Notes: generated from the sequence alone by a model not told the origin. Positions 34,813 through 45,009 are shown, counted from the first letter of the stretch. The stretch: 64,000 nucleotides of DNA from Alistipes sp. (GCA_020026335.1 JAHHQO010000005.1:68271-132270); one strand, 5' to 3'. Made by a program: numbers and translations.

Positions 34813-36465
34813 TTATCTTCCGTCCCACTGACGCAACTTACCGGAAGGATCGGGATTGTTCAACTGATCGGTAATTGCGGTGTTGTTCTGGAACTCGGCG
34901 CGAGTGATGACAATGTTCCACTGGGGTGAACGGCCGTTGGGGCAGTTCAGCGCGAAGATGGTAGGCTGGTTTGTTCCCTTGTAACCGCGAACGAAACCAA
35001 TGTCAAGACGCTTGAGGTCGTACATCACGATACCCTCACCGAAGAACTCGATTCTCTTCTGGAGCATCATCTCCTTGTGGAAGTCCTCCAGATTAGCAGC
35101 CTTACAACTGTAAGTTGCACCGTTAATCATACGGTAGCTGTTCATGTAAGTCTCAAGCAGAGACTTGGCTTTTGCCAAATCAGTCTGGGCAACAGCCTCC
35201 ATCTCGATGAAGTACATCTCCTCTACACGCATCAAAGGATAGTCGTTGAGCGCACCGATGGTCCACTCCTGTGTCTCACCGTTGCAGGGACGGAACTTCA
35301 ACGAAGCGTAGGGCTTGGTGTTGGCCATGTAGTCCTGAGCATCGCCGTTAATCTTATAGTTGTAGTAGTCCCACTTCTTGGGATCGAGGAACGCGTGCTT
35401 ACGGAAGTCATTTTCATTGATGCTCTCGTACAACGCACGGTCGATACCAATCATGGCGTAGTGATAGTCGGCATAACCCCAAACAGCCTCCGAGCAGAAG
35501 TGTGCAAACATATTGTGGAGGTTACCCAGCTGCGATGCAGTCACGGGCAGAGACCAAATCCACGAATTGTTGGCATCGGCATTGTTGAATGCTGTTGCGG
35601 GATCCTCCCACTGCTGCTGTGTCATGGGAGTACAGCCACTGACTTCGATAGCCTTGCGGGCATACTCGGCAGCCTTGGTGTAACCTGCGGCATCACCACC
35701 GGCACCTACTTCGAGGTAAGCACGAGCACAGAGTCCGTAAACGACACCCAGTGAAGGCATCATACCGCGCTTGGGCGCGTACTCGGCCAACAGCGTCTCG
35801 GCCATCTTCAAATCGGAGAGGATGAAATCGTACATATCTTTGTGCGATGCACGGGGATTGTTCTTGGCTTCAGCCTCTGTGGTACTCTCTTTGACGATAG
35901 GCACGGTCAGACCCTTGACATTCGAGATGTCATAGGTACCGTCGATGTCCTCAGCGTGGGGAGCCTTAGGCTCGAACAAACGCGCCAAATCGAGGTAATA
36001 CTTTGCACGGAATGCGTAAGCGTGACCCAAAGCAGCCTTCATGTCACCCTCAGCTTCGGGCGAAATCAGACGGATAACCTTGTTGGCACCCTCAATCCAC
36101 TGGTAGTAAGCCTGCCAGAAGTAAGCGGGCATCACATAACGCGAATCCTGGAACTGGTTACGTGCATAACCACTGAAGTGGCAATACGTTGCGTTGTCAC
36201 CCATGACAGCAATATCACCGCACATGAAGTCGGTTCTCAAACCGATAGATGCAATACCAAAGTCGGTCTGGTCGGCAGGTCTGACAGTACCTGCTGTAAC
36301 CATCGATGCAGGAAGAGCGGCAATCAAAGCCTTAGTAGCAGCCTCATTCGATGCTACCTGCCCCGCCGTTGGCGTGCCACCTTTGGGGAATGTCTCTTTG
36401 ATACAGCCTGTGAAGACAGGTGCTGCAAGCAAGAGAGCAGCTGATATTTTCAATATGCTTTTCAT
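34813..36465 (-). CDS. SusD/RagB-family nutrient-binding lipoprotein
   Basis: A 550-residue SusD/RagB protein with a lipobox at VFTGC (Cys20). The TPR-like helices are recognisable (GHAYAFRAKYYLDLARLF, DFILSDLKMAETLLAEYAP) and the C-terminal part contains YPLMRVEEMYFIEMEAVAQ and MMLQKRIEFFGEGIVMYDLKRL, typical of the family. It caps the TonB-dependent channel encoded 24 bp upstream and binds the incoming nutrient at the cell surface. The ligand is not identifiable. It is followed by a surface lipoprotein gene and no enzyme. Confidence 0.92.
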   Translation of the reverse strand: MKSILKISAALLLAAPVFTGCIKETFPKGGTPTAGQVASNEAATKALIAALPASMVTAGTVRPADQTDFGIASIGLRTDFMCGDIAVMGDNATYCHFSGYARNQFQDSRYVMPAYFWQAYYQWIEGANKVIRLISPEAEGDMKAALGHAYAFRAKYYLDLARLFEPKAPHAEDIDGTYDISNVKGLTVPIVKESTTEAEAKNNPRASHKDMYDFILSDLKMAETLLAEYAPKRGMMPSLGVVYGLCARAYLEVGAGGDAAGYTKAAEYARKAIEVSGCTPMTQQQWEDPATAFNNADANNSWIWSLPVTASQLGNLHNMFAHFCSEAVWGYADYHYAMIGIDRALYESINENDFRKHAFLDPKKWDYYNYKINGDAQDYMANTKPYASLKFRPCNGETQEWTIGALNDYPLMRVEEMYFIEMEAVAQTDLAKAKSLLETYMNSYRMINGATYSCKAANLEDFHKEMMLQKRIEFFGEGIVMYDLKRLDIGFVRGYKGTNQPTIFALNCPNGRSPQWNIVITRAEFQNNTAITDQLNNPDPSGKLRQWDGR

Positions 36466-36489
36466 AATTGTTTCGTTTTTATCAGACGG

Positions 36490-39400
36490 TTAGAAAGTTA
36501 CGTTCACACCACCGGAGATGGTACGGATAGGCGAATACATCGAAGAGTTGGTAGTACCCGACAGCGACTGACGAGGATCCAAACCACGACGATATGACCA
36601 GTAGAATACGTTGTCACATGCCAAGTAGATGCGCATACGCTCCACCTTGAACTTGCGAGTGAAGTTCACGGGAAGGGTGTAACCTACCTGAAGGTTCTGG
36701 AAGCTGAGGTAACTTGCGTCAACCAGGAAACGGTCAGACATCGCGTTGATGTTCTTATCGTTGAACTGGTAACGAGGAATGTTCGAATTGGGATTCTCGG
36801 GAGTCCATGCGTTGAGCACGTCCTTGTGAACATTCGAACCGCCCGATGTGGGAGCACCTACGAACGAAGCATAACCCGAATCATAGGTCAGACCACCAAT
36901 CTGGTAAGTGAAGCTGGCCGAAATATCAACACCGTAGAACGAGAACGAAGTGCCGAAACCACCATATACCGAAGGTGTGGGGTTGCCACAGAGGTAATCG
37001 GTAGCCTCCTGATACTCTTCAGTAGTCTCACGACCAACTACATTACCGTCCTTGTCCAATTTGTTGCGGTACCACATGGGAAGACCATTTTCGTGGTTGA
37101 TACCAGCGTACTGAGGCATATAGAAGGTATTGAGCGGCAGATTCTCACCCAGGAACGACGAACCGGTAGCAAAACCCGAATAACCCTGAACAGTCATGGT
37201 CTTCTTGGCATCGGGCAACATGGTCACCTTATTCTTGAAGTGGGTCAGGTTGAAGTCGAAATCCCAGCTGAAGTTCTTGGTGCGGATAAGACCGGCGTGC
37301 AACTCCATCTCGAAACCTGAGTTACGCATATCACCGACATTGTCGAAGTAACCGCTGTAACCCAACGAGAGAGGTACGGGGAAGAAGAACAACATATCCG
37401 TAGTCTTGCGGTAGAAGTACTCCATGCTACCGGTCAGACGGTTGCCGAAGAGTCCGAACTCGAAACCGGCATTCATATTGGTGTTGGTCTCCCAAGTGAT
37501 GTTGGGATTACCGTGGTGACCGGCAACGAGTGCCAACTCACCGTCGTTGTTCTGAATCGAATAGGTATCGGTATAGAGGTAATCGCCGATGTTATCGTTA
37601 CCCTGCGAACCGATAGAGAATTTGAGCTTCAAGAGGTCCACCCACTTGGCGTTGAACCAATTTTCGTGGTTGATAACCCACGCACCACCGACAGACCAGA
37701 AGTTACCCCAACGGTGATCGGGATGGAAGCGCGAAGAAGCATCACGACGATACGAACCGCTCAGGAAGATACGGTTGTCATAGTCATACTGTACACGACC
37801 GAAGTAACCCTCGTTGTTGTACTTCGAACGGTTAGAACCTACCTGCTGCTTATCGACAACGGCTGCGTCCAACTCGTCGGCATTGGGAGTCCAGAGCATA
37901 GCCTTCGAACCGCCCAGGGTGTAGCCCTGCGACTTGTAGTACTCGTGACCCAACATCGCCTCGAAGTGATGATGCTCACCGAAGTTCTTGGTGTAGTTAA
38001 TCAACTGCTGGAGGTTCAAATAAGTCGAACGGTTGTGGTGAACGCTCAAAAGACCGCCATCGATAGCAAACTGACCATACATGGCGTTACGTCTCTGGAT
38101 CGAGCGAGTCTCATCGAGACCGAAACCGACATTGACAGTTAATTTCAAATCCTTGTAGAGCTGGAAGTCTGCAAAAGCAGTACCGTTGATGGCGTTACCC
38201 TCGCTGAGCGACTTATCCAACCACGAAGTCTGCAATGCGTTGGCCGAAGGCTGGATAGGACGCGACAGACCTGCGTTGCCCTTGTCACCGTAGTCGTACA
38301 TCTTCATACCGTACTTGTCGACCATGATGTTACCCTTACCGTCACGGATGTAAACGGGATAGATAGGAGCCATGTAGGTCGAGAAGGCGAAGATGTTACC
38401 GGTTGAAGAACCGTTACCCTCGTCACCGTTACCGTTGTTCCACTTGAAGTTGGCGTAACCGAAGTTGGCACCTACCTTCAACCATTTCTTGGCCTGGAAG
38501 TCGGCACGCAGACGACCGGTGTAACGCTCCATGTCGGAACCCTCGATGATACCCTGATTGTTCAGGTAACCGAAAGAAGCCGAGAACGAAGAACGATCGG
38601 AACGACCCGAAACGCTGATGTTGTACTCCTGACGGAGCGAGCTCTTATAGGTCTCGTCCAACCAGTCGTCGGGACGCAACCAGTAGTCCTGACCGCCGTA
38701 ATTGACCAGACGACCCAGCGTAGCGTTGGGGTTCACCTTACCGTTCTGACCGATGAACATCTCACCCTGGGGAACGGTATATACCTGGTAAGCCAGACCA
38801 CCCGACATTGCGGGACCGACTACCATGTTGTTAGCCTTGATGTAAGCCTGATCGGGAGAGAGCTTCTCCTTGTCTACATAGTAGTTGTAGAGTGCGCCGT
38901 AGTACGACTCGTAATACTGTGCAGGGCTTGAGAGCGTCTCGTAGGTACGCATAGCGCGAGAGTTAACACCCCACTTGGCGTCAACATTCACCACTGCGTC
39001 ACGCGACTTGGCTTTCTTGGTAGTAATCATGATGACACCGTTGGCACCACGAGCACCGTAAAGTGCATTGGAAGCGGCATCCTTCAACACAGTCATCGAC
39101 TCGATATCCTGAGTATTGATGTTGTTCAGGTCACCGGGATAAGGTACACCGTCGACAACAATCAGAGGATCGGTACCCGCAGAAATAGAGCTGAAACCAC
39201 GAATGACCAACTGGGGTTTTGCACCGAGGTCACCCGAAGCGGTAGTCATCTGCACACCGGCAACCTTACCCTCCAAAGCACGGGTAACACTGGTGTTCTG
39301 CACCTTGGCGATATCATCAGCCTTAACGACGACAGCCGAACCGGTGAAGGCTTCCTTCTTGGCAGTACCGAATGCTACGACCACCACATCCTCGATAGCC

Positions 39401-39693
39401 TGTGTGTCCTCCTTGAGGGAGACTTTGAGGTAGGTCTGTTCGCCGACCTCTACACGCATTGTGTGATAGCCGATATACGAAATCACAAGAGCATCTTTAC
39501 GTCCCGCACGGATATCGAACATACCCTCTGCGTTGGTAGTTGTTCCGACACTTGTGCCTTCCACTAAAATGGTAGCTCCGATGATGGGTTCTCCTTCAGA
39601 ACCTGTAACCAGACCGGAGACCTGCTGCTTCTGGGCAAAAAGCATGCCCCACCCAAATACAGCAATCAGCAATAGTACAATTTTTCTTACCAT
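36490..39693 (-). CDS. SusC/RagA-family TonB-dependent outer-membrane transporter
   Basis: A 1067-residue transporter with a signal peptide (cleavage near Ala20-Gln21), an N-terminal carboxypeptidase-regulatory-like domain (QVSGLVTGSEGEPIIGATILVEGTSVGTTT), a VVVVAFGTAKKEAFTGS TonB-box/plug start, plug motifs (RALEGKVAGVQ, VIRGFSSISAGTDPLIVVDGVPY, YGARGANGVIMITTKK) and a long beta-barrel ending in NVTF. It lacks an N-terminal STN signalling domain, unlike the second SusC in the window, so it is not expected to signal to an anti-sigma factor. It imports a ligand together with the adjacent SusD; no enzyme in the operon hints at the substrate. A promoter-like TACTTTTG lies ~40 bp upstream. Confidence 0.94.
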   Translation of the reverse strand: MVRKIVLLLIAVFGWGMLFAQKQQVSGLVTGSEGEPIIGATILVEGTSVGTTTNAEGMFDIRAGRKDALVISYIGYHTMRVEVGEQTYLKVSLKEDTQAIEDVVVVAFGTAKKEAFTGSAVVVKADDIAKVQNTSVTRALEGKVAGVQMTTASGDLGAKPQLVIRGFSSISAGTDPLIVVDGVPYPGDLNNINTQDIESMTVLKDAASNALYGARGANGVIMITTKKAKSRDAVVNVDAKWGVNSRAMRTYETLSSPAQYYESYYGALYNYYVDKEKLSPDQAYIKANNMVVGPAMSGGLAYQVYTVPQGEMFIGQNGKVNPNATLGRLVNYGGQDYWLRPDDWLDETYKSSLRQEYNISVSGRSDRSSFSASFGYLNNQGIIEGSDMERYTGRLRADFQAKKWLKVGANFGYANFKWNNGNGDEGNGSSTGNIFAFSTYMAPIYPVYIRDGKGNIMVDKYGMKMYDYGDKGNAGLSRPIQPSANALQTSWLDKSLSEGNAINGTAFADFQLYKDLKLTVNVGFGLDETRSIQRRNAMYGQFAIDGGLLSVHHNRSTYLNLQQLINYTKNFGEHHHFEAMLGHEYYKSQGYTLGGSKAMLWTPNADELDAAVVDKQQVGSNRSKYNNEGYFGRVQYDYDNRIFLSGSYRRDASSRFHPDHRWGNFWSVGGAWVINHENWFNAKWVDLLKLKFSIGSQGNDNIGDYLYTDTYSIQNNDGELALVAGHHGNPNITWETNTNMNAGFEFGLFGNRLTGSMEYFYRKTTDMLFFFPVPLSLGYSGYFDNVGDMRNSGFEMELHAGLIRTKNFSWDFDFNLTHFKNKVTMLPDAKKTMTVQGYSGFATGSSFLGENLPLNTFYMPQYAGINHENGLPMWYRNKLDKDGNVVGRETTEEYQEATDYLCGNPTPSVYGGFGTSFSFYGVDISASFTYQIGGLTYDSGYASFVGAPTSGGSNVHKDVLNAWTPENPNSNIPRYQFNDKNINAMSDRFLVDASYLSFQNLQVGYTLPVNFTRKFKVERMRIYLACDNVFYWSYRRGLDPRQSLSGTTNSSMYSPIRTISGGVNVTF

Positions 39694-39733
39694 AAGCGTT
39701 AAATAAATTGGGTTTGATTATAAAGTCCAATAG

Positions 39734-39764
39734 CAAAAGTAAAAAAACAAGTAGAAATCTGCAA
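39734..39764 (-). promoter_or_regulatory. Promoter of the first susCD operon
   Basis: On the minus strand TTG (39762-39764) and TACTTTTG (39734-39741) are separated by 20 bp, close to the Bacteroidota consensus. It lies ~40 bp before the SusC ATG. Confidence 0.6.
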
Positions 39765-40360
39765 GAGAATTAATAAAATAAATTTACTAAATTTTGCATT
39801 ATTAGCAAACACCCCCGGTTTGATTATACATTTCCTAAAAAAACTGAATTATTGTTATAATCTGTAATTATTTTAAGAATTCGAAGAATTTTCAGTTTAT
39901 ATCTTATTGATTATCTGCACTTTACCACTCTACTGAAATTTATCGGTTTTTCGACCCTCACCGCTCAATCTCCAATCACCGATTTTGCACAACATTGAGA
40001 GAGCGTTGTTTATACTTATATATTATATAAGATTATTATTAAAATTTAGTTACAGGCACCCTGTTAATCAGAATATTTACTATCGATAAATAATTATTAA
40101 TTAATCATAATAACTCATTTTTTATTAAAAATCCGACCAAAAACACACTAATTTTTCCGATAATTCCCCGAAAATTGGGATGCTGCCATAATAAATTAAT
40201 TTAATAAGTCATTCCGACTGCCATATTTGCCAATCTTCATCACATTTTTTCGGCAGCAATATCACCTATTTCCGTTACGTTTCATCACTACCCCATTTCT
40301 TGTGCAAAGAAATTTTACAATTGGCGAGGTCCGTGGAAAGTTTTTTGACAGATTTTTTTT
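39765..40360. other. AT-rich gene-free stretch
   Basis: About 600 bp of AT-rich sequence with many T and A runs and no supportable ORF. No tRNA, repeat or clear regulatory site was recognised. It forms the left part of a 1.2 kb gap between susC and the MFS gene. Confidence 0.5.
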
Positions 40361-40715
40361 CGTAATGGCGGGGAAAGGAGCGATTTTTCGTTTTCCGCGG
40401 AGTCGGCTGGACGGGACGGAGTGTTCGGATTTTCGGATTAGGAAACTGGAGGGGGGCGCGGAGAGGGAATTCTTTGGGAGGCGTTCTTTAGGGAAGAGGG
40501 AAAGAGAAGGTTCAGGGGAACGAGAAACGCGGGCGGTGCGTTCGGGAAGGGAGATTACGGGAGGAATGAATTTGTGAGAGGAAGCGTTCGGTAAGGATTG
40601 GGGAGGGGAAGCGTCGTTCGGGGAATTTCAATGGTGGAAAGAGGATTTCGAGACAGATGGGGAAGCTGATTTGGGGGGGGGAGGAAGCATTGAAAAGTGA
40701 AGCGAGAATGGTTCG
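40361..40715. other. Strongly purine-skewed G-rich block
   Basis: The plus strand is dominated by G and A over ~350 bp, with repeated GGGG, GGGA and GAGAGG runs and a G9 tract at 40673-40681; C occurs mostly in CG pairs. Frames on either strand are low-complexity and have no recognisable domain, so it is not called coding. The skew contrasts sharply with the AT-rich sequence on its left. Function unknown; G-quadruplex or R-loop formation is possible. Confidence 0.6.
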
Positions 40716-40908
40716 GCAAACATATATATTTGTTGCGCCACACATAATATAGGTATAGAAAATGCTCCGCGCCGATAAAATCCGAGACCATCGCCACGAA
40801 AAGCAACTTCCACATCACAAAAAATGGGTAACACCCCAACCGTCAGCCCGGAATTATCACTAATTTCGCACCGCATTCGGTCATCGACCGTAAAAATTCT
40901 GCTCCGAC

Positions 40909-42303
40909 ATGGAAAAAAATTCACCACGTATCCTCGGCAACACCCACTGGGACGGTCTGCGGGGACGACAACTCTATATCGCCATGGCCGCCTTGCTGTG
41001 CGGTCTTTTCTTCTCGGTAATGGACGGCACGGTGTGCAATGTGGCACTGCCCACCCTCTCCCGCGAGCTGAACATCGCCCCCTCGGAGTCGATATGGATT
41101 GTCAATGCGTTTCAAATCGTCATCGTGATGATGTTGCTGCCCTTCGCCTCGTTGGGCGAACTGATTAGCTACCGCAAGATTTACCTCATCGGCATCACGT
41201 TGTTCACCTCGGGTTCGCTGCTCTGCGCCATGGCCGCCTCGTTCGGCGGGTTGGTAACGGCGCGTGTGGTGCAGGGACTCGGTGCCGCCATGGTGATGAG
41301 CATCAACACCTCACTCGTCAAACTCATCTACCCCAAGAAACATCTGGGCAAGGGCATCGGTCTCAATGCCACGGTCGTGGCGTTGGGTTTGGTGGCAGGT
41401 CCTGTGATTACGGGAGCCATTCTCTCGGTGGCAACGTGGCACTGGCTCTTCATCATCAACCTGCCGTTTGGTCTCATCGCCTTTCTGCTGGCACGCAAAT
41501 CACTGCCCGAGAACCCCACGAAAGTGGAGGGACGACACTTCGACTATCGGGAAGCCCTCCTCAACGCCCTCACCTTCGGACTCTTTTTCGCCTGCTTCGA
41601 GGCCTTCTCCAACGATGTGGCGGAGTGGATTCTGCTCATCGGGGTGGCGTTGTTCCTCCTCACGGCCACCGTCTATGTGCGTTACCAGCAGCACCGCGAG
41701 TTCCCCATGTTGCCCCTCGACCTCTTGCAGAGCTCCATATTTTCGCTCTCCATCATCACGAGCATCGTCTCCTTTGCTTCGCAGACGCTGGCGATGGTCG
41801 GCATGCCCTTCCTGCTGATGCACTCTTTCGGCTACGATGCCGTGCAGACGGGAGTACTGATGACCGCCTACCCCATTGTCATTCTGGTGATTGCGCCCAT
41901 ATCGGGATTTCTCATCGGGCGCGTCAGCCCCGAATTGCTGGGTTGTTTCGGATTGCTGATGCTCTGCATCGGTAGTTTTCTGTTGGCGTTCCTCCCTGCG
42001 GACTGCGGATTTTGGGACATCGTGTGGCGTTTTGCGGTGTGCGGTCTGGGCTTCGGATTCTTCCAGTCGCCCAACAACCACCTCATTCTCTCCGCCGCCC
42101 CCACCCACCGCGCCGGCAGTGCCAGCGGTATGATGGCGTCCGCCCGATTGGTGGGACAGACCACGGGAGCGGCATGTGTGGCGATGGCATTCCGACTCTT
42201 TGACGACAAAGGCCCCATGATGACAATGGTTTTGGGCGGTATGCTCTCCTTAGCGGGTATGCTCTCATCGTTGGCAAGGTACATCGGCGCACGACACAAA
42301 TAA
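40909..42303 (+). CDS. MFS drug exporter, DHA2-like
   Basis: A 464-residue major facilitator with about 14 hydrophobic helices, the DHA2 (14-TMS) layout. Helix 1 contains FFSVMDGTVCNVALPTLSREL, matching the DHA2 motif D1 in which an Asp sits in helix 1. The motif-C-like GLVAGPVITGAIL and WHWLFIINLPFGLIAFLLA segments follow, typical of EmrB/SmvA-like exporters. Expected role: proton-driven export of toxic compounds across the inner membrane. There is no membrane-fusion or TolC-like partner next to it. It stands alone after a 1.2 kb gap and ends near the convergent hsp20 gene with a shared terminator. Confidence 0.88.
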   Translation: MEKNSPRILGNTHWDGLRGRQLYIAMAALLCGLFFSVMDGTVCNVALPTLSRELNIAPSESIWIVNAFQIVIVMMLLPFASLGELISYRKIYLIGITLFTSGSLLCAMAASFGGLVTARVVQGLGAAMVMSINTSLVKLIYPKKHLGKGIGLNATVVALGLVAGPVITGAILSVATWHWLFIINLPFGLIAFLLARKSLPENPTKVEGRHFDYREALLNALTFGLFFACFEAFSNDVAEWILLIGVALFLLTATVYVRYQQHREFPMLPLDLLQSSIFSLSIITSIVSFASQTLAMVGMPFLLMHSFGYDAVQTGVLMTAYPIVILVIAPISGFLIGRVSPELLGCFGLLMLCIGSFLLAFLPADCGFWDIVWRFAVCGLGFGFFQSPNNHLILSAAPTHRAGSASGMMASARLVGQTTGAACVAMAFRLFDDKGPMMTMVLGGMLSLAGMLSSLARYIGARHK

Positions 42304-42354
42304 AAAAAGCGTCCGACTCTTCGTCAAACGCTCCATCTAACCTATCTACCGAAA

Positions 42355-42394
42355 AAAAAGACCTCCTGCCCCGAAGGGTAGGGAGTCTTTTTCA
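42355..42394. terminator. Bidirectional terminator between MFS and hsp20
   Basis: AAAAAGAC..CCTGCCC pairs with GGGTAGG..GTCTTTTT around a short loop with one mismatch; A and T runs at both ends serve both convergent genes. Confidence 0.75.
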
Positions 42395-42424
42395 TTCTTC
42401 CGCAAAGGGAAGAGTGAAATCTCC

Positions 42425-42859
42425 TTATCGGATTTCTATCATACGAAGCTCGTCGGCATGCGCGTCCAAAGCCTTCTTGTGCAAATCAATCGTCAATACG
42501 CCATCGTTTACCGATGCAGAGATTTGCTCACAATCCACATCATCGGGAAGGGCCAGTGCTTGCTGGAACTTCGAGTATGAGAATTCGCGGCGCAAATATT
42601 TTTTATTCTTATCTTCATCCTTCTTGTCCTCCTTCTTCTCAATCGACACAACGAGATGCTCGCTGTCCGAGAGATAAATTTTAAAATCATCTTTGGTCAT
42701 ACCGGGAGCGGCGACCTCTACCTTGTAGGATTTTTCGTCCTCACTCACATTGATTGCCGGTGCCGTGGCTTGAGCTTTGGGCATCCAATCATTCTCAAAG
42801 AAATCGTTAAATAAACTCGGCAACCAATCTTGATTGTAACTTCTTCTTACAGGTATCAT
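42425..42859 (-). CDS. Small heat shock protein, Hsp20/alpha-crystallin family
   Basis: A 144-residue ATP-independent chaperone. The N-terminal RRSYNQDWLPSLFNDFFEND is typical of Bacteroidota Hsp20. The alpha-crystallin domain runs from ~35 (APAINVSEDEKSYKVEVAAPGM) to ~135 and includes the LPDDVDCEQISASVNDGVLTIDLHKK segment. The ATG at 42859 is chosen because a GGAGG Shine-Dalgarno lies 8 nt upstream, which is rare in this genome; longer frames reaching 43072 add a basic, unrelated N-terminus. It binds unfolding proteins during heat or oxidative stress. A palindrome GTGACA-TTT-TGTCAC 180 bp upstream is a possible control site. Confidence 0.93.
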   Translation of the reverse strand: MIPVRRSYNQDWLPSLFNDFFENDWMPKAQATAPAINVSEDEKSYKVEVAAPGMTKDDFKIYLSDSEHLVVSIEKKEDKKDEDKNKKYLRREFSYSKFQQALALPDDVDCEQISASVNDGVLTIDLHKKALDAHADELRMIEIR

Positions 42860-43036
42860 AATCAATTCCTCCATTTTTTTAAGTTTAACATCTCTTTGGA
42901 TTGAACCACTTTTGAGATTCAATTCACCCCTCAATACTTCAAATTGTGTGCCACGACTTTTTCGTCCTTTGTAGAGCCCCTGCCGCGCACCTCGATGTCG
43001 TTTTTTAGCACAAAATATGACAAATAATGCCAAACC

Positions 43037-43051
43037 GTGACATTTTGTCAC
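43037..43051. promoter_or_regulatory. Palindrome upstream of hsp20 and the lipoprotein operon
   Basis: GTGACA and TGTCAC flank a 3-bp centre, a perfect inverted repeat in the divergent region between hsp20 and the fimbrillin-like gene. Operator function is inferred only from position. The remainder of 42860-43195 shows no gene. Confidence 0.4.
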
Positions 43052-43134
43052 CGAAAAGTTCACATCTTTCACCCATTCATTGACACGGGTGAGAAGTTTA
43101 TGTGGTGAAAAATCGCGTTTTCGTTGAAAAAATT

Positions 43135-43164
43135 TTTGTCACTTCCATTCAATACATATATTTG
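43135..43164 (+). promoter_or_regulatory. Promoter of the four-lipoprotein operon
   Basis: TTTG (43135-43138) and TATATTTG (43157-43164) are 18 bp apart, ~32 bp before the ATG at 43196. Confidence 0.7.
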
Positions 43165-43195
43165 CAATTGATAAATTTGATAAATAGTGCTTGAT

Positions 43196-45001
43196 ATGAA
43201 AATACGTTTTTTCACACTTCTCACAACGCTTTCCCTGCTGGCGAGCGGCTGCTCCGACACCCCCATGACGGAGTCTCCGACACCCGACCGAAAGATGAAA
43301 GTCATCGTGGGTTCGTCCCCGAGTCTCGACATCGAAACCCGCACCCAAATCGGTGAGGACGGCAGCTCGGTGCAATGGAAAGAATCCGACAAAATCACCC
43401 TGTGGGCAGTCAATCTCCGACAGGAGAGCGTGGTCGATGCGGTGGATTTCGCCCTCTTCCACTACAATTCGGAGTTCTCTACGGCACGTTTCACCGCCGA
43501 CATTCCCACAATGGAGGCAGGCAGTTATACTTATTATGCCCTCTCGCCCCGCCCCAACCACTACGACATGACGCAGGGCGTGGCATCATTCGATATCCCC
43601 TCGACACAGAACGGCGACCGCGATTTGTCGTGCGATGTTATGGTAGCGACACCCGTCAAGGCCGATGCACTGAAGGAGGGCGACAACTCCTCGAAGGTGA
43701 ATTTCCAATTTTCACACAAAGTACACCTGTTGAAAATCCGCATTGCGGAGAACCGTCTGGGTCAGCCCATCGAGCGACTGACACTGAAATTCCCCGTGGC
43801 GGTGACCGGCTCGATGCAGGTCAATATGCAGGACGCAGCGGCTGCCCCCACCGTGACGGAGAGTGAAGCGGGTAAACTTCTGACGCTCAACCTCACAAAG
43901 CCCATTGACAAGGGCGATGTCATCTATGCCGCCATTGCCCCCGTGGAGCTTCAGGCGCAGGATAAAATCGAAATCAGAGCCTACGGAACAGGAGAGCGCT
44001 CCCTCGGTGTGAAGATGTCGGGCAAGGCCTTTGCCGCAGGACACACCACCCCCGTTGCGCTGAGCATACCCTCGGCACAGCCAGCCACACGCCTGCGATT
44101 CACCCTGGACGGTGACGGCACGGCAGTCATCGGCGAGAAGGTCACTGCCCTGCACCTCATTGCGTCCGGGCAGGAGACCCTTCCCAACGGCACAGCCCGT
44201 CAGACGCTCACCCCCACAGGCAACAACACCTACGAGTTGAGTTACTACGACAGCGAGACTCCCGACCTCTCAGGCAAGGCGTTCACCCTCGAATTTGAGA
44301 CCGAGAACACCCTCGTCCGCCGTGAGGTCACCCTGCCACAAATCAACAGCGGAGCAGAAAACCGTTTGGAGGTGGTTGTACCGCCCCTCTACTTCGAGGA
44401 TTTCTCCTCGGTGGCGGCTTTCGACTACCACACCAATGTGGTCAGCGGCTTCACGCAGGACGGCAAGAACTACGCCCCCGAGGATTTGTCGAAGTACGGC
44501 TTGAAGGGCGGCTGGTCGGGAACGCGTGTGGGTGCTGCCGCAGGCAAGGGTCTGCGCATCGCCTGCCGTGTGAATGTGGCAGTTATCGCCTACAACTACG
44601 ACGGCAGGGTCGATTCCGCGCCCATTTCCGCCATCAAGGAGGGCAGGCAGGTCAATCTGGAGGTGTCGTTCGACTATGCCGGTGACCGCCAGCTGGCAGG
44701 CTCGGTGAAGTCGGGCAATCCCCTCCTCACCTTCGGCTGGACGAACACGCAGGGTCCCATCGACATCACCCACGCCACCGAGCATATCCTCATCGACAAG
44801 CAGGAACTCCCCGCAGAGGGTGACGGCAAGGGCACACCCCTCTATGACAAAGTAAAGAACACGATGACCCGCAACATCACGGGAGCAACTAACCAAACCC
44901 GTCTCACGTTCCATATCACCGACAACGTACCCAAATCGTTCAACGGGTTCAGTATGTTCTGGATTTACATCGACAATGTGAAGGTCAAAATCGCCAAATA
45001 A
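43196..45001 (+). CDS. Fimbrillin-like lipoprotein
   Basis: A 601-residue lipoprotein (ASGC lipobox near residue 19). The N-terminal half has the fimbrillin/Mfa-like signature ETRTQIGEDGSSVQWKESDKITLW followed by YYALSPRP and VNFQFSHKVHLLKIRI. The C-terminal ~200 residues, from PPLYFEDFSSVAAFDYHTN on, look like a jelly-roll domain. The start is set at the ATG 43196, not the in-frame GTG at 43187. Fimbrillin-type proteins form pili or other surface structures by strand exchange, but this one is long and lacks a known anchor partner; a surface adhesin is equally possible. First gene of a four-lipoprotein operon with 8-bp spacing to the next. Confidence 0.7.
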   Translation: MKIRFFTLLTTLSLLASGCSDTPMTESPTPDRKMKVIVGSSPSLDIETRTQIGEDGSSVQWKESDKITLWAVNLRQESVVDAVDFALFHYNSEFSTARFTADIPTMEAGSYTYYALSPRPNHYDMTQGVASFDIPSTQNGDRDLSCDVMVATPVKADALKEGDNSSKVNFQFSHKVHLLKIRIAENRLGQPIERLTLKFPVAVTGSMQVNMQDAAAAPTVTESEAGKLLTLNLTKPIDKGDVIYAAIAPVELQAQDKIEIRAYGTGERSLGVKMSGKAFAAGHTTPVALSIPSAQPATRLRFTLDGDGTAVIGEKVTALHLIASGQETLPNGTARQTLTPTGNNTYELSYYDSETPDLSGKAFTLEFETENTLVRREVTLPQINSGAENRLEVVVPPLYFEDFSSVAAFDYHTNVVSGFTQDGKNYAPEDLSKYGLKGGWSGTRVGAAAGKGLRIACRVNVAVIAYNYDGRVDSAPISAIKEGRQVNLEVSFDYAGDRQLAGSVKSGNPLLTFGWTNTQGPIDITHATEHILIDKQELPAEGDGKGTPLYDKVKNTMTRNITGATNQTRLTFHITDNVPKSFNGFSMFWIYIDNVKVKIAK

Positions 45002-45009
45002 CCATAACG

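Noticed and set aside
40227..40577. A 116-codon frame in the purine-rich block
   Set aside because: The translation is low complexity (Gly/Arg/Glu-rich), has no domain, and arises from base skew.
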